DNA of 64,000 nucleotides from Scilla litardierei (taxonomy: Eukaryota > Streptophyta > Magnoliopsida > Asparagales > Asparagaceae), in the NCBI GenBank assembly GCA_030789695.1, contig CM061141.1, positions 278,325,871-278,389,870 of the forward strand. The letters are read 5' to 3'. A model generated the notes under the pieces. The model was not told where the DNA came from and searched no databases. It worked only from the letters and a program-made list of their open reading frames with translations. A program made the position numbers and the translations under genes. Below are positions 55,558 through 64,000 of the stretch, in pieces (positions within the stretch are counted from its first letter, which is position 1; each line of letters starts with the position of its first letter).

Positions 55558-56960
55558 TCCATCCATTGGTGTCATCATTGGGGTTTGAGGGTGGAGAAGT
55601 CTCGGATGTGGTCATCTCCATGTTCCTTCTTATCTTCAGCTCATGGTGGTTCTCTCCTTGCATCTTCTTCTCCTCAGGGTCAAGTGGGTGTGATCGCGGC
55701 GGCTTCTCCTTAAGATTCCCCTTCGAGGCTTTCTCGTGCTCTTCTTTTGTTGCAATATCATTCAGCTTGGCCTCTCGCCCAATGGGGGGCTCCATGTTGT
55801 CGCTAAGGAAGAGCTCCTCCAAGTTAGTCTCCTTGATGTCTTTCTCAAGCAGATCCACTTGGTCCATGCGATCGACTTCTGTGAAGCTCCTCATCAACTT
55901 TTTGAGGTCGAACTCGACCATATCTTTTCCGACATTGAGGGAGAGTCTCCATCCCTTCACGTTGATGAGGACACATACAGTGGCTAGTAATGGTCGCTCA
56001 AGGATGATCGGGATGTGTGCATCTTTGGGTATATCCATGATGACAAAGTCACATTGAACTACTATCCTTCCAATTTTTACCGGCACGTCTACGACCACTC
56101 CAAGAGGATACTTCACCGAGCGATCTGCCAGTTAGAGTGACATGTTCGTAGGCTGGAGCTCTCCTAGATTGAGCTTCTCACAAATCCCTATAGGCATCAA
56201 GCTGACGCTTGCCCCTAAGTTGCATAGAGCGCTTGTGATCTTCAACTCTTCTATGGCACACGAGATTGAGAAGCTCCCCAGATCCTCCAATGTTTCCAGC
56301 ACCTTCCTTTGAATAATGGCGATGCACTCTATGGATAGCACCACTTTCTTCTGCCTACCACCCTTAGTAATTATCTCCTTCAGAAACTTGGCATAGGTGG
56401 GTATTTTTGAAATTACGCCGAGGAAGGGATGTAAATGTTCAAATGCTTCAGGAGCTCAAAGAACTTCCCATACTTCTCGTCTAATTTGGCCTTTGCTAAT
56501 CTTGACGAGAACGAAATCCTTGGCATATAAGTCCTGGGAGGCTCGTCAGCGAGTTTCCCATGCTCATTTTCCACTTCCTTCTCCTTGGAGGGTTCGGGAT
56601 GTGGAGGCTCTACCTCCCGCTCATCTTCCTTGTCATTTCCAAATACAAGCTCAATGTGAGCATCTCCTTCCACCTTAGATTCTTTCTCCACGATGGGCAT
56701 GGCAGGGCCATCAAATTTCCTCCCAATCCTTAATGTGATGGCATTGATGTTCCTGTGGGGGTTCTCTTCAGCTTGCCCTGGTATCTTCTCTTGTGCCTTA
56801 GAGAGTTGGGAGAGTTGTTGTGCCATTTGCACCATGGTGCTTCCATAGATTTCTGGCCCGACGCCAGCTGCTGTGTGGTGGACGCGAGTTGCTACGTTGT
56901 TGCCATCAACTGCTGGATCGATCTTTGGAAGTAGTCATTCAGTTGGCTCTGGGTCCAGAT
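55535..56960 (-). pseudogene. E4 gag (C-terminal part) and protease
   Basis: Minus strand. From about 56960 the sequence encodes a gag end with QQLMATT and QQLASGQKS. The frame 56835-56413 has NINAITLRIGRKFDGP and RLAKAKLDEKYGKFFELLK, typical of the gag-protease link of Athila-type elements. After a frameshift, 56344-56132 holds the protease start CNLGASVSLMP, where the catalytic D of D-L-G-A-S is replaced by N. After a stop, 56116-55535 continues the protease fold (KYPLGVVVDVPVKIG, FVIMDIPKDAHIPIILERP) and an acidic tail. No reverse transcriptase follows; the frame ends in the AGGCAA hairpin block. Confidence 0.8.
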
Positions 56961-56974
56961 ATGGCCCTCGATTA

Positions 56975-57786
56975 GCACTTCTAAACTAGATTTCTAGACT
57001 GTGTTTTCTTCAACAGTCGACTGTCGACTGTGTAAATTCTATCCGTTGGCTTTTTCTGCACGGATTTCAAATGGGTTTTTTTGGGGATTCTGTTTGGGGG
57101 TTTTGGGAACCTATAAAGAGAACTTTTACTATTCCATTGAGGGGTTACTCATCTTCTTGATCAACTCTTGAAAACCCCTAGCTTTCAATTTCTAGTTTTT
57201 CAAAGCTCTCAAATCCAAAAGCCCAAGAATTCCAATCTTATTCTCTCTTGCTCTTTAACTTAGAATCATAGTGATATCCTCTAGGCAATTGGTGGTGACA
57301 AGAGAAAGGGCTTTTCTCTCTTTCAAAAGAGACCTCAACACACAACACACTTGCTCCTTCAAGTTCTACTTCAAGGCATAGGTGATTGTAAGTGTTGCGT
57401 TTTCATTATTTCATATCTTTCGATATTAGTTTAACTCTTAGTTTGTGAGAGTGGTTTGCTTGCTCCCAAGTTGTGGGAGTCAAGGACATCAATTGTGTTT
57501 CAATTTCACTTGTAGGATTGCTACAAGTGGGTTTAAAGGAAACGTCAAGTTAGGGTTCTAACTTGAGTATCCGGTGGTATCCGGGTGGAAGGGACGTAGG
57601 ATTACCGGAAACAAGTCGGGAGTTGACTTGGGTAATCCGAACCCTTGAAACATCTTTGTGTTAGCATTGTTTCAATTTGGGTTTATTTGCATTCAGTATT
57701 AATTGTTGGTTAGGAATTTAAATTGGTATTACTATCGTTTAAATTGTATAAACACTATTCAACCCCCTTCTAGTGTTTTCCACATA
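56975..57786 (+). repeat. C4 5' LTR (boundaries approximate)
   Basis: Sequence between the E4 gag remnant and the C4 primer site. Contains CAGTCGACTGTCGACTG (about 57013-57029), the TATA-like CCTATAAAGAG near 57111 and the typical LTR end TTCAACCCCCTTCTAGTG. I could not fix the left end, and no second LTR exists to compare. Confidence 0.5.
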
Positions 57787-57802
57787 GCCAGGGGCCTTAA
57801 AA

Positions 57803-57815
57803 TTGGTACCAGAGC
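57803..57815 (+). other. C4 primer binding site, initiator-Met type
   Basis: TTGGTACCAGAGC, one change from TTGGTATCAGAGC, 15 bp upstream of the gag ATG. Confidence 0.75.
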
Positions 57816-57829
57816 ATTGGTTTATAGAT

Positions 57830-58920
57830 ATGGCATCCAACAATAACAGCGTTCCTCCACCGACCTCGTACAACAATCACGACCGTGATGGTGCGTCTAC
57901 TGTCTTCGAAGGACAATCAACGGTTCGTCCTTCGCGTTTTAATGGCACGAATTTCGGCTATTGGAAATACCGGATGGAGACATTTCTTAGGAGTGCTTCT
58001 CTTTGGAGAACCCTCCACAAGGAATACGTTGAACCCTCCGAAGAGGATTTTAACAAATGGACTTCCTCCAAGAAGTCCGTCGAAGTGAACAACGCCAAGG
58101 CAATGAACGTTCTTCATTGTGCATTGGATCCGGATAAGTTCAATAAGATATGCACATGTGAGAGTAAATATCAAATATGGAACCATCTAGTCGTTACCCA
58201 CGAGGTAACCAACAAGATAAAATTGTCTAAATTATATGTTGCAATACAAAACTTCGATATGTTTCATATGCAAGATAATGAGAGCATTGCAACGATGTAC
58301 AGACATTTCACCGACATCACCAATGAACTTGAAGTTCTTGGAAAAGTCTACCCCAAGAAGAAAAGGTGAGGAAGATAATCCTGGGAATGACCTCAAAATG
58401 GGAAAGAAGACCAATCGCCATTGAGGAGGTCAATGACATGAAGAACTACATCGTGGTGAATTTCATCGGCACTCTCATGTCTTACGAAGTAAGAGGGGAG
58501 AACCGACTGAATATTAGAGCGATGATGAACCTAACAGAGGCCAAGAAGAAAGCGTTAGCGTTCAAGGCTACTTCTTCATCCTCCGATAGTGAAGAATCAG
58601 AGAACGAAATGGACTTGGAAGAAATGGCACAAATGGCAAAGAAGTTCCAATGCTTCTTTTGCAAAGGTAAATTTCCTTCCAAAAATAAATTTGATTCCAC
58701 TAACAATACTTCATCTCATTGTTTTAAGTGTAACAAGCCAGGGCACATCAAGAAGGATTGCCCAATGCTTAGAAATAAAGAAAAGTGGAAAGCTCCAAAA
58801 TACCACAAGTCCGACAAATACAAGAAGGATAAGAAGAAAGGACTTGTTGGGACGTTCGATGATTCAAGCGGAGATTTCTCAAGTGAATCCAACCCACTTA
58901 TTACAAAAGGGAACCATCAT
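57830..58920 (+). pseudogene. C4 gag
   Basis: UBN2-type Copia gag from ATG 57830 (MASNNNSVPPP). RPSRFNGTNFGYWKYRMETF is the N-terminal block; YQIWNHLVVTHEV and NESIATMYRHFTDITNEL follow. A frameshift or stop at about 58366 leads to a second frame with MTSKWERRPIAIEEVND and the CX2CX4HX4C knuckle CFKCNKPGHIKKDC (about residue 120 of that frame), then a Lys-rich linker. gag is thus complete in content but broken once. The plus-strand orientation is opposite to C3. Confidence 0.8.
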
Positions 58921-59698
58921 TGGAGTAGGCAAAGTCGGTAATCTTTCCAACCCACTTATTACAAATGTCTATTTAGTTAGTAGTTTATGTCATAACCTTA
59001 TCTCCATTATTCAACTTTGTGACAAGGGTTACAAGGTTAACTTTGAAGAGGGTATGTGTAAAATTGTAGATATTGATTCACATATTCTATTTACCGATAT
59101 TAGGCATAAAACATTTATTATTTGAGCTTGCCTAAAACCATAGAACATTGCTTAGTTGCTAATTCAAATGAACAACTATTATGGCATCATCGTTTTGGTC
59201 ATGTTCATTTTAAGCACTTATTTAAGTTAGCTAAGCACGATCTAGTAAAAGGTTTTCCGAAAATTGTTTTTTGTAAGAAAAACTTTTGTGATTCTTGTCA
59301 AAGAGGTAAACTAAGTAAATTATCTTTCAAACTTAAAGAAGGCATAACTTCTAAGAGGCCCAAAGAATTACTTCATTTAGATTTATTTGGACCAACTAGA
59401 ACCGCCTCTTTAGGTAATGCTCATTATGGATTAGTTGCCGTTGACGACTTCTCTAGATTTACTTGGGTTTCATTTTTAACCAATAAGAATGAAGCCTTTG
59501 AAGAGTTGACTATATTTGCAAAGAAAATTCAAAATTTCTTAGGATCCACTATTATCACCATTCGTAGTGATCATGGAGGAGAATTTTAGAATGAATCTTT
59601 CGCCAAGTTTTATGATGACAACGAGATTACTCATAATTTTTCTTTTCCTCGCGCACCACCACGAAATGGTGTTATAGAGAGAAAGAATAGGACCCATG
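58921..59698 (+). pseudogene. C4 pol fragment: pre-integrase and integrase
   Basis: The expected protease D-S-G motif is absent. The frame from gag passes through GTIIGVGKVGNLSNPLI, which normally lies after the protease, so the protease core has been deleted near 58890-58910. The next frame (59122-59589) holds the pre-integrase zinc motif (WHHRFGH ... CDSCQRGK) and integrase core residues (LLHLDLFGP, RSDHGGEF). A TAG stop follows at 59587-59589. Coding similarity continues to NGVIERKNRT and ends at about 59697, where the opposite-strand C3 begins. Reverse transcriptase, RNase H and the 3' LTR are missing. Confidence 0.8.
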
Positions 59699-62600
59699 AT
59701 AAATGCTACAAACTCGGCTTCCATAGTTGAAAGTGCGATGCAGGATTGTTTCTTGCTACTCCAGGATATTGCACCAGATCCGAGTAGAAAAACATATCCT
59801 GAGGTCGATCGTCGCTCATCGAGATCACCCGCCCAATCAGCATCAGTGTAGCCTTCGAGCCTCAAGGCATCTCCTTGATAGCATAAAGCATAGTCTGCAG
59901 TTCCTTTAAGATACCGCATTATCCTCTTAACTTCTTTCCAGTGTACTTGCCCTGGATTGGATTGGTAACGACTTACCATTCCAACGACAACACAGATGTC
60001 CGGTCTTGTACACATCATATCGTACATAAGACTACCAACTGCACTGGAATATGGAACTTTTTCCATAATTTCCTTTTCCTTTTGGTTTTTTGGACACGAT
60101 TTCAGACATAAATTATCGCATTTGCTTATAGGAGTATCAATGGACTTGCAGTCCTGCATATTAAAACGTTCTAGAACCTTCTTTATATAAGTCTCTTGTG
60201 AAAGAGAAAGAAGTTTCTTCGAACGATTCCTTGAAATCTTAACTCCAAGGATATATGCGGCTTCTCCCATGTCTTTCATCTCAAAAACTGATGAAAGCCA
60301 AGCCTTGATATCCATCACAAAGCCCTTGTCATTTCCGGCTATTAAAATGTCATCTACGTATAGTGACATAATAACATACTTGCTTTTAATCCTCTTGATA
60401 TATACACAGTTATCTTCATCAAGCAAAACCATTTGATAAGACAACTTCTTGAAATCGTATATACCATTGCCTCGAGGATTGTTTAAGACCATATATGGAC
60501 TTACGAAGTTTACAAACATTATGTTCGTTTCCTTCTTTTACGAACCCTGTTGGTTGTTCCATATAGATCTCATCGTCCAATTCTCCATTGAGAAAGGCAG
60601 TCTTTACATCCATCTGATGTAATTCGAGGTCTAAGCAAGCTACCATAGCCAGAATCAGGCGAATCGAGGTAAAACAAACAACAGGTGAGAAGGTCTCTTC
60701 GTAGTCTATCCCTTCCTGTTGCGTAAAACCTTTCGCGACAAGGCGAGCTTTATATCTGTCTATAGAGCCATCAGCCTTATGCTTGATCTTAAGAACCCAT
60801 TTGTTCCCATTAGCTCTACGTCCTCTGGGTAAGTCAACTAAGTCCCAGACTTGGTTAACTTTCATGGATTCCAACTCCTCCTTCATCGCTTCCATCCATT
60901 TGTCTTTTGCAGGGCATGATACGGCCTGTTTGAAAGTAGCAGGCTCGTCATCATCTTGTAGTAAAGTCATAAAGGTTTGCGGAAATTCATCCTCAAATTT
61001 TAGAGGAGCCAACCTTGTATGACTACTACGTCGTATTTGAGATTCTTCAAGTCCTTGTTGACTCGAATTTAGATCAATTCTAATATCACTCCCACTTGGA
61101 TCATTATTCCCGTATGGAATAGGATTCGTGGCATTCGTATCATCCATTGGTGAAGTTTGAAACGTATTTTCGTCTTCACCAAGAATTCTCCCACTCGAAT
61201 GAGGTAATCCTTCTTGATCATTAATCTCAAATAGAGATAAGTCCTGACTTATCACGCCCTGTCTTGGAAACTCGTTTTCCAAGAAAGTGACATCCCTCGA
61301 CTCAAATTCAATTAGACCTCCATTGTCTTCCTGACCAATGAAAACATAACCTTTGGAGTTTTCTACGTATCGTATAAAGACACATTTCCTTCCCCGTAGC
61401 CCAAGTTTGCCATACTTATGGGAGGAAATATGTGCATAGGATGCACACCCCCAAGGTTTCAAAATGTTTAAGTCAGTAGACCTTTGGTTCCACAACTCGT
61501 AAGGAGTGAGCTAACTGATTTCGAGGGTACGCGGTTCAAGATGAAAGCGGCCGTCAATAATGCATCACCCCAAAAGGTTATTGGCAAGTTAGCTTGCGCC
61601 ATCATTGAACGGACCATTTCCATTAAAGTCCTATTCCTCCTTTCTGCAACACCATTTTGTTGCGGAGTATAAGGCATAGTTACCTGATGAACTATGCTCT
61701 TTTCATCACAAAGTTCTTTAAAACTTGTTGATTGATACTCACCGCCCCTATCGGTTCGCAAGACCTTAATCTTGCGATCTAATTGATTTTCCACTAAACT
61801 CATATAGTTTTTAAAGCAGGTTAATGCTTCACTTTTGTGGGATATCAAATAGATATGTCCGAATCGGGTGAAGTCATCAATAAAAGTGATGAAATAGGAC
61901 TTCCCACGTCTTGTCTTGACATTCATCGGACCACATATGTCTGAATGGATGAGCTGTAATGGAACCTCAGCCCTTATGCCTGTTCCAAACGGCTTGCGAC
62001 AAGATTTCCCTACAAGGCAATGTTCGCAGGTCGACATATCGACCTTTGAAACATTGGATAGAAGGCCACGTTTGGCAAGTCTATCCATACGCGTTGGTCC
62101 AATGTGACCAAGCCTTGCGTGCCAACAAATTATATCTGACTCATAAGTCGAAGAATTTGCAACAAGGAAATTTTCATTACAAAATGAGGAGTCATACATT
62201 GTATTTAATACAATAAATCCTTTGAAAACATACCCAGTACCAATTAAAGAATTATTACAAAACAAGTCCACTTTACAATCATGAAAAAACCAACTATAAC
62301 CAAGACCCATTAAAACAACCACAGAAATAATATTCCTTCGAATATCCGGAGCGAAGAGAACATCATGAAGTAGGATAGTGCGGCCGTTGTCCAAAACGAG
62401 CTTGCATGTCCCAACGCCTTTCACTTCAACACACGTGTTGTTTCCTACATAGATCCACTTCGTTCCTTGGGGTATCCGGTGATACTCCACAAAGGACCGT
62501 CTGTCCCTTGTTATGTGGTCGGTGGCACCTGAATCAATTATCCAAAATGGATTAGATTCCACAAGAAATATTGAACTAGAAACACATATGTAACTGGTAT

Positions 62601-62799
62601 AATTACAAGTTACCTCGTCGCTTCCACCCGTACACGAACGAGCATAGTGACCGAACTTGTTGCACTTGAAGCACTTGATCTTCTTCAAGTCTTTCTTCTT
62701 GTGCCATTTCTTGTGCCAACCCTTATGTTTGGGTTTCTTGGTAGACTCAGGTTGCTTGTTACGTTCATTAGTAAACTTCGAACGATTTTTCCGTTTCAT
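59699..62799 (-). pseudogene. C3 pol: protease to RNase H
   Basis: Minus strand. First frame (62799-61468): zinc knuckle CFKCNKFGHYARSC, protease WIIDSGATDHITRD, integrase (WHARLGH, CEHCLVGKSC, HSDICGP, TDRGGEY, TPQQNGVAERRNRT). Second frame (61495-60419): integrase end and reverse transcriptase (GCASYAHI, WMEAMKEEL, RLVAKGFTQQ, MDVKTAFLNG, IYGLKQSSRQW). Third frame (60519 to about 59699): YVDDILIAGND, DICVVVGMVSRYQSNP and RNase H with YTDADWAGDLDERRSTSG and STMEAEFVA. Two frameshifts separate the frames. Catalytic residues that I can see are intact, including TDRGGEY, which is altered in C2. The end of RNase H is lost at the C4 junction. Confidence 0.85.
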
Positions 62800-63465
62800 C
62801 CCCCGTGTGAGGAACTAGCAACCATGTGCACTTCTGCACTTGGCTTGGTGGCCGCAAGCTGCTCTTCCTCTAACTCGAGGTGCTTTGAAACATCGCTGAA
62901 GTTCTTGATGCTCTCTCTCATTATGAGTGAGATGCATCTTCATTTGGTCCCACCCATTTGGTAGGGAACGTATGACTGCTTAGATTTGTTGCTCATCAGT
63001 GAGCACATGACCTGCATCTTTTAACTCTGAGATTAGATTCTTCATATGTCGCAGATGTTTCCCCATGGAATGATCTGGATGTTTCTTGTATGAATCAAAT
63101 CTTATAGTTAAAGAACGAAGTTTGGACACCGAGGTGCCACCAAACTTCTCCTCAAGCTTGGACCATATGTCCATGGCTAGGTCATGCTCTCGGAAGATTC
63201 GCATTATGTCGTCTGCCATACTTGACAGCAACGTAATGCGAGCAATCTTATTCTTCCGAGACCAAGCATCAAAAGCTTCCTTGTCTCTTCTGTGTTGAGC
63301 CGTAGTGCCCAACTCAGGTTCAATCATTTTTTTCTTGAGAGTTTCGAGCACATCTTGCTCCTCTAGAACATATTGTATCTTGATGGACCATAGTTTGTAA
63401 TTATCGCCGTTGAGTTTTTCACCTTTGTTTAACTCAGCGACGATGTTCTTAGCGGCAGAAGACAT
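62800..63465 (-). pseudogene. C3 gag
   Basis: I place the start at ATG 63465 (MSSAAKNIVAELNKGEK). The frame is open to 62980, covering GDNYKLWSIKIQY, DIWSKLEEKFGG and ISELKDAGHVLTDEQQI, then a stop. Reading continues in register with SLPNGWDQMKMHL and DVSKHLELEEE toward the zinc knuckle of the next frame, with a frameshift at about 62800. It keeps the gag segment deleted in C2, so it shows what C2 has lost. Confidence 0.8.
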
Positions 63466-64000
63466 TTTAGCTTTAAAATGCTGCAAAAGACATGAAAAGA
63501 AGGTTCGATCAAAAACATTGCATTAATTTCATATACATAGTCATCATATTGTTACATTTTCATGATTCATTAGTCTCGGCCAGCGGACCGACCAGGAAAA
63601 TGGCTAGTCCATGGTTCACTACCCCCAGACTGAGCTGAGGTGTCCCACAAACTAGTCCAAAAGACCACTGGTCGAATCATGATCCATTGAGATACTGAAT
63701 CAATCGAATGTGAAATTTCAGACTAGTTTAATATCACTCCCATTTGGAAAAAAATCCCACTTGGAATGATATTATTATATTTGATAAGTTACTTTCGAAA
63801 AATATTGAAGATGTTGCTCTAGAATCGGAAAGGTCTCTACGATTCCAATCACCATCTAGAACAACTTTCAATATTTCCCCCTCACTTATCAAACGATAGT
63901 ACTCTTATAGTACTTGCAGCGGAAAAGCGTTTTTGGAAAACGTATTTTGAAAACGTATTTTTCAAATGTATTTTGCAAACGTATTTTGCAGGGCCTACAC
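63466..64000 (-). other. C3 5' leader (partial)
   Basis: Non-coding. Like C2 it carries AATATTGAA- and ACGTATTTT-type repeats near 63790-63990. The 5' LTR and primer site would lie right of the window. Confidence 0.6.

Larger units (their letters stand above)
25632..56960 (-). mobile_element. E4: Athila-like element, oldest layer, interrupted by E3
   Basis: Read on the minus strand: gag-protease (about 56960-55535), AGGCAA hairpin (55557-55511), palindromes (55360-54831), ORF1 (54312-52848, resuming at 29111-28512 beyond E3), 3' non-coding region (28507-26980) and 3' LTR (26979-25632, cut by E2). Both sides of E3 carry the target CGATG, and ORF1 content continues across it. The 5' LTR and gag N-terminus are missing beyond the C4 junction near 56960. 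It has no reverse transcriptase or integrase. Confidence 0.7.
59699..64000 (-). mobile_element. C3: Copia element related to C2, truncated at both ends here
   Basis: Minus-strand gag-pol closely similar to C2, running off the right edge before its 5' LTR and primer site. The left end is an abrupt cut in RNase H at about 59699-59703 against C4, with no 3' LTR, so it reflects a rearrangement and not an insertion end. Confidence 0.85.

Overview
This is nuclear DNA of a flowering plant, probably a eudicot. I see no host gene. Nearly every base belongs to LTR retrotransposons inserted into one another. The evidence is TG...CA long terminal repeats with exact 5-bp target duplications, tRNA primer sites, polypurine tracts, Copia gag/pol domains, and Athila-like gag-protease remnants plus an 'ATHILA ORF-1 / putative plant transposon protein'-type reading frame. 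I name the elements E1-E4 (Ty3/Gypsy, Athila-like), L1 (a large-LTR coding-free element) and C1-C4 (Ty1/Copia).

Layout. E4 (minus strand, oldest) spans 25632 to about 56960. It was hit in its 3' LTR by E2 (end at 25631) and in its ORF1 by E3 (29112-52847, TSD CGATG). E2 (plus strand) carries E1 in its gag (E1 ends at 7486) and L1 in the leader of its ORF1 (10132-19485, TSD TCCCC). E3's 3' LTR is split by Copia C1 (35853-51681, TSD ACTGC), and C1's gag is split by Copia C2 (40561-48049, minus, TSD CAAAG). That is four levels of nesting: C2 in C1 in E3 in E4. At the right edge, Copia C4 (plus) is cut off in its integrase and joined directly to Copia C3 (minus), a close relative of C2 that is cut off in RNase H and runs off the window.

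How the Athila-like elements work. E1, E2 and E4 share one plan: gag-protease that ends before reverse transcriptase would begin, a conserved hairpin, a second leader full of short palindromes, ORF1, about 1.5-2 kb of non-coding 3' sequence with repeated AGCTTGGGGG tracts, then the 3' LTR. None keeps reverse transcriptase, RNase H or integrase inside this window, so they look non-autonomous. E3 has primer site, LTRs and polypurine tract but a different, unrecognised reading frame.

Most interesting signals. (1) Every Athila-like LTR carries a row of hairpins with a constant GAGA tetraloop and stems that change compensatorily, five plus a small sixth in E1 and E3. (2) Each family has its own palindromic word, clustered in the LTR and again just upstream of ORF1. 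In E1 the second cluster is followed by a TATA box identical over 14 bases to the one in E3's LTR. (3) A hairpin with a GAGGAC loop occurs twice per element, each copy followed by a polypurine tract. These suggest RNA packaging signals and a self-recognition system. Both readings are inference from sequence alone.
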